Assembly (NCBI RefSeq): GCF_000161835.1
Contig: NZ_GG697169.2
Location: forward strand, 3,268,147 to 3,332,146
Direction of reading: 5' to 3'
Length of the DNA: 64,000 nucleotides
Origin: Thalassobium sp. R2A62
Lineage (GTDB): Bacteria; Pseudomonadota; Alphaproteobacteria; Rhodobacterales; Rhodobacteraceae
Part shown: positions 27,197 through 37,527 of the stretch, piece by piece
How positions within the stretch are numbered: position 1 is the stretch's first letter
Layout of the letters: each line of letters starts with the position of its first letter
Notes under the pieces: model-generated
What the model saw: only the letters and a program-made list of their open reading frames with translations
Database searches by the model: none
What the model was told of the DNA's origin: nothing
Program-made: the position numbers and the translations under genes

Positions 27197-28155
27197 GCGG
27201 AGCCACAAAAATCGCCGTCACAGTCACCGATATCGTTCCTCTGAACGATCTGGTCACACGGTTCGAATTCAAACCCACCGACGGCGGTCGTCTGCCCACG
27301 TTTTCCGGCGGCGCGCACACGGTTGTTGAAATGCGCGATGGCGACCTGACGCGCATGAACCCCTATTCGCTGATGTCCGATCCGGCCGATCAGAGCGCCT
27401 ACACCATCAGTGTACGCCGCGACGACGAAGGTCGCGGTGGCTCGCTCTTCATGCACAATAACGTGTCGGTTGGCGACGAGATGACCATCAGCTATCCGGT
27501 CAATCTTTTCAGCCTCGATCTGCGCGCGCGTAAACACCTCTTTATCGCAGGTGGCATCGGCATCACGCCGTTCCTTGCGCAACTCAAACAGCTCGAGCGC
27601 AGCAATGGCCTATGGGAACTCCATTATGCCTGCCGCACATCCGCGCTGGGCTCGTATGTTGACGAGCTGACAGAAAACCACCCCAACAACACGCACGTCT
27701 ACTACGATGATCAAAAGCAGATGATCGATCTGCAGAACCTGCTGGATGGTCAGCCGCTTGGCACGCATATCTACGTGTGCGGGCCCAAAGGTATGATCGA
27801 GTGGGTGCGCAGAACGGCTGCGGCTGCGGGCTGGCCTGCCGAGGCGATCCACTACGAGGAATTCCTCGCTCCACAACCCGGTAAACCCTTTGAGGTCAAG
27901 CTGGCGATTTCGAACAAAACCATCCAAGTCGGCGAACAAGAGAGCTTGCTCGAAGCGATGGAACGCGAAGGTGTCGACGCGCCATACCTGTGCCGCGGCG
28001 GCGCGTGCGGGCAATGCGAAACCAGCGTTATCGACTATTCCGGCAATTTCATTCACCGCGATCACTGGCTCGAGGATGCAGAACACGCATCGGGCCAGAA
28101 AATCATGCCATGTGTGTCCCGCTTCGAGGGCAAGACCCTCGTGCTCGACCGCTAA
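27193..28155 (+). CDS. dmmB: Dimethylamine monooxygenase reductase subunit DmmB
   Basis: A 320-residue phthalate-dioxygenase-reductase-type protein: FMN/FAD-binding barrel (residues 1-105, with RMNPYSLMS), NAD-binding domain (112-225, GGIGITPFL and YVCGPKGM), and a C-terminal plant-type [2Fe-2S] domain with Cys267, Cys272, Cys275 and Cys307. It should transfer electrons from NAD(P)H to the heme subunit DmmC. The start overlaps dmmA by four bases; dmmC follows after 12 bases. Confidence 0.88.
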   Translation: MSGATKIAVTVTDIVPLNDLVTRFEFKPTDGGRLPTFSGGAHTVVEMRDGDLTRMNPYSLMSDPADQSAYTISVRRDDEGRGGSLFMHNNVSVGDEMTISYPVNLFSLDLRARKHLFIAGGIGITPFLAQLKQLERSNGLWELHYACRTSALGSYVDELTENHPNNTHVYYDDQKQMIDLQNLLDGQPLGTHIYVCGPKGMIEWVRRTAAAAGWPAEAIHYEEFLAPQPGKPFEVKLAISNKTIQVGEQESLLEAMEREGVDAPYLCRGGACGQCETSVIDYSGNFIHRDHWLEDAEHASGQKIMPCVSRFEGKTLVLDR

Positions 28156-28167
28156 GGAGGCGATCCA

Positions 28168-29232
28168 ATGACCATTCAATTCAACGACGAAACCTTCCGC
28201 GACGACTATTCGTTCCACAACTCGGAACGCGCGATCAAACGCTTTCCGTTTCCGTTCCACGAAGACAGCTACATGTATTCGGTCAACATGGAACAACACC
28301 AAGGCGGCCCCGCAGACAGCATTTATGAAAAGCGTTTCGACGTAGACGAGCATTATGTCTCGGAAATGCGCGACCGTGCGATGGTACTGGCCGATGATCC
28401 GCTGCGCTGTCAGTCGCTGCCGCACATGACGTTGGCGGGCTGGGATCTGTTGGAACTCATCATGGTGTCCAAATCCGAGGACTATCCTGATCTCTTCGAA
28501 CTGCACCGCGATGGCGACAACTGGCGCTGGCTGAACAAACCTTTGGGCATCGACGACAGCTTTGTGTTTCTTGATGAAACCACGCTGCCGTATGGCCCGA
28601 TGGAATACATCACCCGTCAGACCCAAGGTGATTTTTGCGTCCTTGATCAACGGGATGATAACCTGTGGATGGACGCGGGCATGATCACGACACAGGCCGA
28701 TTGGTCGCTCGACTTTGATCTCGGCATGAACTTTTTTGAATGGCATGCGCCGGTTCCACTGGCTCACGAAAAAGGCATCTTTGTTCGTGCGCTAAAATTC
28801 CTGTTGAACATTCAACAGGGCTCGCCCGCGCGGCGTTTAAACTGGACGATGACCGTGAACCCGCTGTTGGACACGTCGCCCGAGAACTATCACAAATGGG
28901 GTATCCAAAAGACCACGCTGACGCCCGAAAACATTGGCGCGAAACAGCACCTGCGGGTCGAGCTTCAGACGTTCTTCCGTCTGCCACGTTCAAATGCGCT
29001 CGTGTTCCCGATCCGCTGCTACCTGTGCAGCTTTCAGGACATGATGACGATGCCAAAATGGGGTCGCCGTTTGCACCGCGTGATCCGTGATCTCCCCGAG
29101 GAATTGGCGACGTACAAAGGCTTTATCGACAACCGTCCGATGATGCTCGATTACCTGTCAAAATTTGATGATGGGCAGCCGACCAGCCCTGGCATCTGGC
29201 CTGATTTCGACACCGAGCCACCCCTAAGATAG
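28168..29232 (+). CDS. dmmC: Heme-dependent dimethylamine monooxygenase subunit DmmC
   Basis: A 354-residue protein of the family once called DUF3445, the heme-binding PAS-like catalytic subunit of oxidative N-demethylases. It is expected to oxidise dimethylamine to monomethylamine and formaldehyde. Recognisable segments are FPFHEDSYMYSVN (residues 26-38), SKSEDYPDLFELHRDGDNW and the C-terminal TFFRLPRSNALVFPIRCYL. A strong AAGGAGGCGATCC ribosome site precedes the start. Last gene of dmmDABC; its monomethylamine product feeds gmaS. Confidence 0.87.
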   Translation: MTIQFNDETFRDDYSFHNSERAIKRFPFPFHEDSYMYSVNMEQHQGGPADSIYEKRFDVDEHYVSEMRDRAMVLADDPLRCQSLPHMTLAGWDLLELIMVSKSEDYPDLFELHRDGDNWRWLNKPLGIDDSFVFLDETTLPYGPMEYITRQTQGDFCVLDQRDDNLWMDAGMITTQADWSLDFDLGMNFFEWHAPVPLAHEKGIFVRALKFLLNIQQGSPARRLNWTMTVNPLLDTSPENYHKWGIQKTTLTPENIGAKQHLRVELQTFFRLPRSNALVFPIRCYLCSFQDMMTMPKWGRRLHRVIRDLPEELATYKGFIDNRPMMLDYLSKFDDGQPTSPGIWPDFDTEPPLR

Positions 29233-29332
29233 GGTCCCAAGGGGGCGTCCCAAACTGGTTAACGCTTTAACCTGTGTGTTCCAATCCTTGCGCCACCGCA
29301 CGGATTGACACGCGGGTTTGGGCGATTCCAAA

Positions 29333-29379
29333 ATATGCAAATTATGTATTTCAGAACCAAAAATACATAAATTACATAT
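29333..29379. repeat. AT-rich imperfect inverted repeat
   Basis: Two 19-base arms (29333-29351 and 29361-29379) that are reverse complements apart from about two mismatches, separated by nine bases, in a stretch far more AT-rich than its surroundings. It lies between dmmC and the convergent XRE-cupin gene. It could fold as a terminator stem or be a dimeric operator. A shorter inverted repeat, GGTTAA-4 bases-TTAACC, lies nearby at 29257-29272. Confidence 0.6.
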
Positions 29380-29433
29380 TTTTTGGATCTTTGGGGCATG
29401 GGGATCTGTTCGAAAACGAACCCGAACGGTGGG

Positions 29434-30090
29434 TTAACGTTTCTGCGGGTACGAAATAATCGAAAGATACCGCGCTGGCAGCTTTACCAGAACCTCTGGC
29501 CCGTGCGGCGCGTCCGCATCAAAGAACAACGTGTCTCCGGGTTTCAGCGAATAGACAGCGTCACCATGTCGATAATCAACTTCCCCCTCCAGCATATAGA
29601 TCGTTTCGATCCCGCCATGCTGGAACGTTGGAAATACGTCTGATTTCGCCGAAAGGGTGATCAGATAAGGCTCGACGATCACGCCGCTCGCGTTGGCACC
29701 AATGTGGCCCAACAGATTGTATTGATGGTTGGCTCGGGTTCCGTCCCGCTCCATCTCGACGCCTTCACCCGCAGGGGTATGGACCGCCATCCGCTTTTCC
29801 TCGAAGCCTGAAAAAAAGGATGTAATTGGGACAGTTAGCGCATCAGCGAGGGTTTGCAGTGTGGTCAGGGATGGTGATGTGTTGCCGTTCTCGATCTTGG
29901 ATAGCATCCCGATCGACAGACCTGTCATGGCGGATAGCTCGGCAACGGTCATGTTCTGACGGCGTCTGAATCCCTTGACTTCTCGTCCAATCGCGACTTC
30001 CAACACATTCTCGCGCACTTCGCGCAATCTGTGGGGGTTCTGGCTTAATTGCGCAGCACTCATATTTGACCTCGGAGATTCGACGTTCAT
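29434..30090 (-). CDS. XRE-family regulator with C-terminal cupin
   Basis: A 218-residue cytoplasmic transcription factor: helix-turn-helix of the XRE/Cro type at about residues 33-90 (GLSIGMLSKIENG) and a cupin effector domain at about 140-212 (QHGGIETIYMLEGEVDYRHGD, GDTLFFDADAPHGPE). Such proteins sense small molecules and often control amine or amino-acid catabolism. An alternative start ten codons in (MSAAQLSQN) is possible. It lies between the dmm and sox gene sets, divergent from the GlxA-type regulator; its targets are probably among the neighbours. Confidence 0.88.
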   Translation of the reverse strand: MNVESPRSNMSAAQLSQNPHRLREVRENVLEVAIGREVKGFRRRQNMTVAELSAMTGLSIGMLSKIENGNTSPSLTTLQTLADALTVPITSFFSGFEEKRMAVHTPAGEGVEMERDGTRANHQYNLLGHIGANASGVIVEPYLITLSAKSDVFPTFQHGGIETIYMLEGEVDYRHGDAVYSLKPGDTLFFDADAPHGPEVLVKLPARYLSIISYPQKR

Positions 30091-30189
30091 TACCGGTTGC
30101 CTTCTATTCCTTTGTCAGTCTCAATCAAGTCGCTCGTTTTGAAATGTTGGCTCTAGCTTAGCAGGATTTTTTCCTGATAGTGTAAAAAT

Positions 30190-31194
30190 ATGAATACTGG
30201 TAAAAAAATCAAGCTCGGATTCCTGATTTTCCCAGGCTTTCCAATGGCTTGCCTGACTTCGATGATTGAACCTCTTCGTGCTGCGAATGAAATTGTAGGC
30301 CACACAGCTTTTGACTGGGCACTTATCAGCGAGACCGGAGCGCGTGTCGAGGCCAGTGCTCGGGTGTCTTTCGACCCTGATCTTGCTTTGGATGACCTCG
30401 AAACATTGGACCAGTTGTTTTTGTTAAGTGGCCCCACCAGTCGCTTTGAAAATCCGACGTCCTCTGAGGGCAAGCTGCGCAAAAGCGCGCGGCACGGCAT
30501 GACGCTGGGCGCGGTTAGCGGGGGTGTTTTCCCGCTCGCTCGTGCGGGGTTGCTGTCGGATTGCACGACGTCGGTTCATTGGTGTTATGCGGCTGCTTTT
30601 GATGCCGAGTTCCCAGATCTAGCCGCGACGGACGAGGTGATGTCGTTCAGTGATCGGCGCATTACGGCATCGGGTGCCGCGGCTGCCTTTGACCTATCGC
30701 TTCACCTGATCGAAGAGACGCTGGGTGCTGGTGTCGCGACCGAAGTTGCGTGTTGGTTCCAACACCCATTGGTTCGCCGCCAAGGCGTCGCACAACGGGT
30801 CCCGACCATGAATGCCGCCAGCACAGATGATATGTTGCCAGTGGCCGTTCGTGATGCGGTTGATATGTTTGCCAGCCATATCGAGGATCCCGTCAACGTG
30901 GCAGACGTCGCCAACGCCATCGGTGTCTCAGGTCGACAACTGGAACGAATGTTCAAAAAGACGACGGGAAAGAGCCCACTGCATTATTACCGTGCCCTTC
31001 GGATGAAGGCCGCGCGGCAGTTGGTGCTATATTCAAATGATACGATGACCGAGATCGCGCTGGCGGTTGGCTATGCCTCGTCCACTACGATGATCGCGAA
31101 CTACGAAGAAGTGTTTGGTCTTCATCCCGCTGAGGATCGCCGCAAAATCAATATGTTTCGCGTTCAGGACAACGGCCCGATCCCAGCGGCCTAA
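30190..31194 (+). CDS. GlxA/GbdR-type AraC-family regulator
   Basis: A 334-residue regulator with an N-terminal DJ-1/PfpI-like domain (about residues 8-185) and a C-terminal AraC helix-turn-helix pair (about 220-320). At the elbow where amidotransferase relatives have a nucleophilic Cys, the sequence is GAVSGGVFPLA, so the domain should only bind ligand. This is the layout of GbdR-type activators for glycine betaine, dimethylglycine and related quaternary amines, which fits the adjacent sarcosine oxidase. The stop shares bases with the convergent soxG stop. Confidence 0.88.
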   Translation: MNTGKKIKLGFLIFPGFPMACLTSMIEPLRAANEIVGHTAFDWALISETGARVEASARVSFDPDLALDDLETLDQLFLLSGPTSRFENPTSSEGKLRKSARHGMTLGAVSGGVFPLARAGLLSDCTTSVHWCYAAAFDAEFPDLAATDEVMSFSDRRITASGAAAAFDLSLHLIEETLGAGVATEVACWFQHPLVRRQGVAQRVPTMNAASTDDMLPVAVRDAVDMFASHIEDPVNVADVANAIGVSGRQLERMFKKTTGKSPLHYYRALRMKAARQLVLYSNDTMTEIALAVGYASSTTMIANYEEVFGLHPAEDRRKINMFRVQDNGPIPAA

Positions 31195-31754
31195 GCGACC
31201 GAATGGGCGGCGGCGATCAGTGCATGATGCAATGATCCGGCTGACGATCGTGGTCCAATCACTCGCAATTCGGTGTCACCTGTTCTGCAGATAAAGCATC
31301 CCATCTGGTGGATCGTAGAACGCGTGGCGTCGCCAACAGCCATGCCGTGAATATCAACGGGGCACAGCAGTTCGCACATCGCAGGCATTTGCGAGCCTGA
31401 GATGTCAAAACAAACCCAACCATCGGACTGTTCTGTGACAGAAGCGTCGGCTCCGGTCGCGCCAGCAACGGTTTCGAAAAGCGTTTCGTGATCGGCATAG
31501 TCCGCGCTTAGCATCCATTGGTCTGGGCCAATCCACATGGCCGGGATGTCGCCCTTGAGCGATGCCTTGCCCGGACCGGGTAGGGTCGCGCCAACCAAAG
31601 TCTTGAGCGTCTTGAGCGTTTGTTTTTCGCGACCCAATCGCGCAGCGACGGATGCCAGCGCCAAATCAGGCACTTCGCAAATGGTCAGGGTTCCGACGGT
31701 TTGAACGTCCGCAACTGCGCCACCGAGGGCTGTGAGGGGTTTGAGATTATGCAC
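31191..31754 (-). CDS. soxG: Sarcosine oxidase gamma subunit
   Basis: Smallest folate-associated subunit of the heterotetrameric sarcosine oxidase, about 187 residues from a GTG at 31754 (VHNLKPLTALGG). This start fits the family N-terminus and overlaps the end of soxA by eight bases; the frame stays open to 31802 inside soxA. Family segments include WIGPDQWMLSA and DISGSQ. It packs against the C-terminal part of SoxA. Confidence 0.88.
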   Translation of the reverse strand: MHNLKPLTALGGAVADVQTVGTLTICEVPDLALASVAARLGREKQTLKTLKTLVGATLPGPGKASLKGDIPAMWIGPDQWMLSADYADHETLFETVAGATGADASVTEQSDGWVCFDISGSQMPAMCELLCPVDIHGMAVGDATRSTIHQMGCFICRTGDTELRVIGPRSSAGSLHHALIAAAHSVA

Positions 31755-34695
31755 GCAACCGCTCTCCATCTGGGTCGATAAAGTGGGCGCTGACAATTTC
31801 AACTTGGGTTTCGATACCGGTCAGGGGGCTCACCAGACGCATGACCTCGCCTTTGCGGTTTGCGCCGTCCTTGAGAAATCCGATTGCGATAGAATGACCT
31901 AAGATGGGCGAGTAGCAGGCACTGGTCGCATACCCTTGGTCGTGGGCCGCGTCGATCGGGCCGTCGGCGGCCATCAGGTGCGCGCCCGCAGGCACAGGGT
32001 CGTTCGGATTGGTCGGCTTGATGCCGACCTGAGCCAGCGCATCTGCCTCGTTCATGCCGGGGCGTTCAGACAGGGTGCTGCCGATGCTATCCTTTTTCTT
32101 GCTGACCATGCGACCCATCCCAAGATTCAGGGCGCTGGTCGTGCCGTTCAGCTCGTTGCCTGCAGCGTGGCCTTTTTCAATCCGCATCACACCCAGGGCT
32201 TCGGTGCCGTAAGGGACGATGTCGAAATCGGCTCCAGCTGTCATAATCTCACGGATCAAGGCGTCGCCATAGCGCGTCGGCACAGCGATTTCATAAGCCA
32301 GCTCGCCTGAGAATGAGATGCGGAACAGACGCGCGCGCAGACCACCACAGACGGTGATATTTGCACAGGCCATGAATGGGAACGCCTCGTTGCTGATGTC
32401 TTGGTCAACGATCTTTTCCAGCACCTTGCGGCTGTTGGGGCCCGCCACGGCGTATTGCGCCCAACCTTCGGTGGTCGAGATCAGCTGCACGTCCATGTCT
32501 GGGAACAGGCACTGGCGCACAAATTCCATGTGACGGTAAACACCAACAGCGTTGGCCGTGGTTGTCGTGACAACAAAATGGTCTTCGGCCAACCGTGCGG
32601 CGGTGCCATCATCCATTGCAATGCCGTCTTCGCGCAGCATCAGGCCATACCGCACTTTGCCGACAGCAAGTTTGGCAAAGCCGTTGCAGTAGATTTTGTT
32701 GAGAAAGTCCGCAGCGTCTGCGCCTTGGACATCAACTTTGCCCAATGTGGTGACATCGCAAACGCCAACAGAGTTGCGGGTGGCCAACACTTCACGGTCA
32801 ACGCTTTCACGCCACGTGGTTTCGCCCTCAATCGGGAACCACTGCGCACGCAGCCAGTTGCCGACCTCGACAAACACGGCTCCACGCTCTTCTGCAAAGG
32901 TGTGGCTGGGTGTCTTGCGTGTTGGGTGGAAGTCCATTCCACGCGCTCTGCCCGCAAACGTGCCAATCGGGACGGGGGTATAAGGGGGGCGGAAGATCGT
33001 TGTGCCAACCTCTGGAATGGTTTTGCCCGCGATTTCAGCCATCACGGCCAAGCCGCCCATGTTGGATGTCTTGCCCTGATCGGTGGCCATCCCCAATGTG
33101 GTGTAGCGTTTGAGATGTTCGACCGAACGAAAGCCTTCTTGGTGGCTGAGCTTGACGTCTTTGACGGTCACATCGTTTTGTTGGTCCAGCCACGCGCGGC
33201 TTGCGCCTTCGACATACCAGAATGGCGTGATGTTGGTTGGCGCATCCTCGGCTTGTGGCATCTTTGGCGCACGAGATTTGATGCCTAGGTCGCGTAGGAT
33301 CGCGGCTGCTTCTTTTGCGCCAGTGGTCAATGCGGCATGGGTCGAAAAGACACCTGTGGCGGCTCCGGCGACGGACATGCCCGCAGGCAGTTCTGCACTG
33401 GGGACAAAGGCCGCGATGTCATCGTTCCACGTCGGGCGTCCGCGTTGGTGGCAGGTCATGTGAACATTCGGGTTCCAGCCACCTGACATTGCCAGCGCGC
33501 CGCAATCTAGTCTGCGAGTGCTGCCATCCGCCAATTTTACTTCGGCAAATGTCAGGCCCAGCCGACCTTTGGTGTCCGTGACTTGCGCGCCAGCGAGGAC
33601 TTCGTAGCTGTTGCTGCGTGGGGCACCTTCGCGGGTGTCGACCACGGCAGCGATTTTGACGCCTTTTGCATGTAGATCAGCGGCGGTTCGGTGGCCGTCA
33701 TCATTGTTGGTGAAAATAGCGACCCGTTCGTGCGGTGTCGCGGCCCAGCGATTGGCAAAGCTGCGCACCGCACCTGCCATCATGATGCCAGGACGGTCGT
33801 TGTTTTCGAACGCGATAGGCCGTTCGATTGCACCCGCACACAACAATGTTCGTTTGGTATAGAGACGCCACAGGATCTGTCGCGGTTTGCCAGCGTCAGG
33901 GGTGTGGAGATGGTCGCTGACCCGTTCAACCGCGCCATAGGTGCCATGGTCAAACGCACCGATCACTGTTGTGCGTGCCATCATGCGAACATTTGGAAGG
34001 GTGGCCAGCTCGGCTACGGTTTGGGCGGCCCAATCAGAGCCATGAGCGTCGCCCACAGCAATCGTTTCACTGTTGAGACGTCCACCCATACGGAAATCTT
34101 CGTCGGCGAGAATGACCCGCGCACCGGCACGACCAGCGGTCAGAGCGGCAGCAACGCCCGATGGCCCCGCGCCGATAATCAACAGATCACAATGCAGGAA
34201 CCCTTTATCATAGACGTCCGGATCGTCCTCAAGCGAGAGCGAGCCAAGACCCGCTGCGTTGCGAATGATCGGTTCGTAAATCTTCTCCCAAAAAGCGGCA
34301 GGCCACATGAAGGTTTTGTAGTAGAAACCAGCGGCGAGAAAGTTTGAGAACCGATCGTTGATCGACAACAGATCGAACTTGAGCGACCCGAGGCGATTCT
34401 GGCTCTTGGCGAGCAAACCATCAAACAATTCAATCGTCGTCGCACGTGTGTTCGGCTCTTGGCGGTTTCCGGCGCGCAGTTCGACCAACGCATTAGGCTC
34501 TTCTGAGCCCGAGGTCAAAAGGCCGCGTGGACGGTGATATTTGAACGAACGGCCCATCAGCCGAACACCGTTTGCCACCAAAGCCGATGCCAGCGTGTCA
34601 CCAGGGTGTCCTGTGAACTGCTTGCCATCAAAGCTGAAATTCAGAGTTTGCGAGGTGTCAATTTGACCACCTTTAAGACGATTTTTCTGGGTCAT
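31747..34695 (-). CDS. soxA: Sarcosine oxidase alpha subunit
   Basis: A 982-residue subunit of heterotetrameric sarcosine oxidase, which demethylates sarcosine to glycine, passing the methyl carbon to THF as methylene-THF and making H2O2. The N-terminus has a ferredoxin-like domain (GHPGDTLASALVANGVRLMGRSFKYHRPRG), followed by a FAD/NAD Rossmann domain (LLIIGAGPSGVAAA near residue 175) and a C-terminal GcvT-type folate domain (about 600-980, with GELAYEI). It overlaps soxD and soxG by four and eight bases, so the operon is translated as a unit. Confidence 0.93.
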   Translation of the reverse strand: MTQKNRLKGGQIDTSQTLNFSFDGKQFTGHPGDTLASALVANGVRLMGRSFKYHRPRGLLTSGSEEPNALVELRAGNRQEPNTRATTIELFDGLLAKSQNRLGSLKFDLLSINDRFSNFLAAGFYYKTFMWPAAFWEKIYEPIIRNAAGLGSLSLEDDPDVYDKGFLHCDLLIIGAGPSGVAAALTAGRAGARVILADEDFRMGGRLNSETIAVGDAHGSDWAAQTVAELATLPNVRMMARTTVIGAFDHGTYGAVERVSDHLHTPDAGKPRQILWRLYTKRTLLCAGAIERPIAFENNDRPGIMMAGAVRSFANRWAATPHERVAIFTNNDDGHRTAADLHAKGVKIAAVVDTREGAPRSNSYEVLAGAQVTDTKGRLGLTFAEVKLADGSTRRLDCGALAMSGGWNPNVHMTCHQRGRPTWNDDIAAFVPSAELPAGMSVAGAATGVFSTHAALTTGAKEAAAILRDLGIKSRAPKMPQAEDAPTNITPFWYVEGASRAWLDQQNDVTVKDVKLSHQEGFRSVEHLKRYTTLGMATDQGKTSNMGGLAVMAEIAGKTIPEVGTTIFRPPYTPVPIGTFAGRARGMDFHPTRKTPSHTFAEERGAVFVEVGNWLRAQWFPIEGETTWRESVDREVLATRNSVGVCDVTTLGKVDVQGADAADFLNKIYCNGFAKLAVGKVRYGLMLREDGIAMDDGTAARLAEDHFVVTTTTANAVGVYRHMEFVRQCLFPDMDVQLISTTEGWAQYAVAGPNSRKVLEKIVDQDISNEAFPFMACANITVCGGLRARLFRISFSGELAYEIAVPTRYGDALIREIMTAGADFDIVPYGTEALGVMRIEKGHAAGNELNGTTSALNLGMGRMVSKKKDSIGSTLSERPGMNEADALAQVGIKPTNPNDPVPAGAHLMAADGPIDAAHDQGYATSACYSPILGHSIAIGFLKDGANRKGEVMRLVSPLTGIETQVEIVSAHFIDPDGERLRA

Positions 34696-34979
34696 TTGGA
34701 ACGCCCCTGTGCACGGGCCACGTCACGGGCAAGTTCGACTGACTTGATCTCGTGAGTGACAGTGTTGCGGGTGACAACCAGCCAAGAGCGGTCGCCGCCT
34801 TCGTGGAACCACAGCTCGCGGTGATTGCCCGCTGGGTTGTCACGCAGATAGCCATAGTCGTGAAATTCTGCCGTGGCTGTGTCGGATTGCCAGTCGGGGC
34901 GGTCGATCAGGCGCGCATCGCCAAGATAGGTGAATTCGGCGCTGTCGCGGGGGCCTAGCAAGGGGTGATTGATAATCAT
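34692..34979 (-). CDS. soxD: Sarcosine oxidase delta subunit, zinc-site variant
   Basis: A 95-residue delta subunit. The family pattern is clear (GPRDSAEFTYLGDA, then RELWFHEGGDRSWLVVTRNT). Classical SoxD binds zinc with three Cys and one His; here the N-terminal CPxC position is HPLL and the later Cys is Asp (GGDRSW), so no zinc site can form in the usual way. The residues around it are otherwise well kept, which points to a stable subfamily rather than decay. The start overlaps the soxB stop (TGATG). Confidence 0.88.
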   Translation of the reverse strand: MIINHPLLGPRDSAEFTYLGDARLIDRPDWQSDTATAEFHDYGYLRDNPAGNHRELWFHEGGDRSWLVVTRNTVTHEIKSVELARDVARAQGRSK

Positions 34980-36229
34980 CAGTGCAAATTGGGCTGATTG
35001 CCCATCCCTTTTTCATCGATCATGTGACCGGTCTCGAAACGGTTGAAGCGGTATGCGGTTGCGGTCTCGTGCGGGGCGTCTTTGGCCAGCAAATGCGCAA
35101 AGGCAAAGCCGGAGGCGGGCGTTGCTTTGAACCCGCCGTAGCACCAGCCACCGTTGAAATATAGGCCTTCGATATGAGTGCGGTCGATGATGGGCGAGCC
35201 GTCCATCGACATGTCCATGATCCCGCCCCACATCCGCAGCAATCGTGCACGCCCAATCGCAGGCAAGATTGCCATGCCGCCTTCGCAGACGTCTTCGACC
35301 ACGGGCAAGTTGCCGCGCTGGGCATAAGAGTTGTAGCCGTCGATGTCGCCGCCAAAAACAAGGCCTCCCTTGTCAGACTGGCTGCAATAGAAATGTCCTG
35401 CGCCAAAGGTGATGACGCCGGGCAAGACAGGTTTCAGTCCCTCGGACACGAAGGCCTGCAAAACGTGACTCTCCATCGGGAGGCGCATCTCTGCTTTGGA
35501 CATCAGGCGCGAGGATGAGCCTGCAACAGCGCAACCAACCTTGGTGGCGCCGATAAATCCTTTGGTCGTCTCGACACCCAGACATTTGCCGTTTTCGATT
35601 TTAAAGCCGGTGACTTCGCAATTTTGAATGATGTCTACACCGCGACTGTCGCCGCCGCGCGCATAACCCCAAGCCACCGCATCATGACGAACTGTGCCGC
35701 CACGATGCTGGGCAAGACCGCCCTTGATCGGAAAACGTGCGTCATTTGTGTTGAGAAACGGGTAGCGTTCTTTGATCTGCGCGGTGGTCAGCATCTCCGC
35801 ATCCGCACCATTTAGGATCATGGCGTTGCCCCGACGGGTGAACGCATCTCGCTGCGCGTCAGAGTGGATCAAGTTGAGAATGCCGCGCTGGGACACCATC
35901 GCATTATAGTTAAAGTCCTGCTCGAGCCCCTCCCAAAGTTTTAGTGAGAATTCGTAAAACGGCTCGTTCCCATCTAGCAAATAGTTCGAACGGATGATTG
36001 TGGTGTTCCGACCTACGTTGCCGCCGCCGATCCAGCCCTTTTCAATCACTGCGATCTTTTTCTGCCCAAATTCCTTGGCCAGATAGTAGGCCGTCGCCAG
36101 TCCGTGACCGCCACCACCGATGATGACAATGTCATAGTGTGGTTGTGGCTCGAGATCTCGCCACGCGGGCGCCCAGCCTTTGTGCCCAGTGAGGGCCTGC
36201 TTGATGACCTGAAATCCAGAGTACCTCAT
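34979..36229 (-). CDS. soxB: Sarcosine oxidase beta subunit
   Basis: Flavoprotein subunit that carries out the oxidation of sarcosine. The 416-residue form starting at 36229 (MRYSGFQ) has AAAGGA at proper spacing; an ATG at 36238 sits too close to it. The FAD motif IGGGGHGLATAYYLA lies at 37-51 and His182 in GGTVRHDAVAWG matches the site of covalent FMN attachment. First gene of soxBDAG. With gmaS/mgs nearby, sarcosine may derive from glycine betaine or choline breakdown. Confidence 0.93.
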   Translation of the reverse strand: MRYSGFQVIKQALTGHKGWAPAWRDLEPQPHYDIVIIGGGGHGLATAYYLAKEFGQKKIAVIEKGWIGGGNVGRNTTIIRSNYLLDGNEPFYEFSLKLWEGLEQDFNYNAMVSQRGILNLIHSDAQRDAFTRRGNAMILNGADAEMLTTAQIKERYPFLNTNDARFPIKGGLAQHRGGTVRHDAVAWGYARGGDSRGVDIIQNCEVTGFKIENGKCLGVETTKGFIGATKVGCAVAGSSSRLMSKAEMRLPMESHVLQAFVSEGLKPVLPGVITFGAGHFYCSQSDKGGLVFGGDIDGYNSYAQRGNLPVVEDVCEGGMAILPAIGRARLLRMWGGIMDMSMDGSPIIDRTHIEGLYFNGGWCYGGFKATPASGFAFAHLLAKDAPHETATAYRFNRFETGHMIDEKGMGNQPNLH

Positions 36230-37452
<1,223 letters not shown>

Positions 37453-37480
37453 GCCACCCAAACGTTTAAAACGACACCAG

Positions 37481-37504
37481 CCCCGTCCGGTTTTCCGGGC
37501 GGGG
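37481..37504 (+). terminator. Intercistronic hairpin after tmoX
   Basis: A 10-bp stem (CCCCGTCCGG with CCGGGCGGGG, one mismatch-type T-G pair) with loop TTTT, 29 bases after the tmoX stop and 23 before the ATPase gene. No T run follows. It probably protects the tmoX message and limits read-through, as with the smoE hairpin. Confidence 0.7.
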
Positions 37505-37527
37505 TCACTTATCCCAAAAGGTGACAC

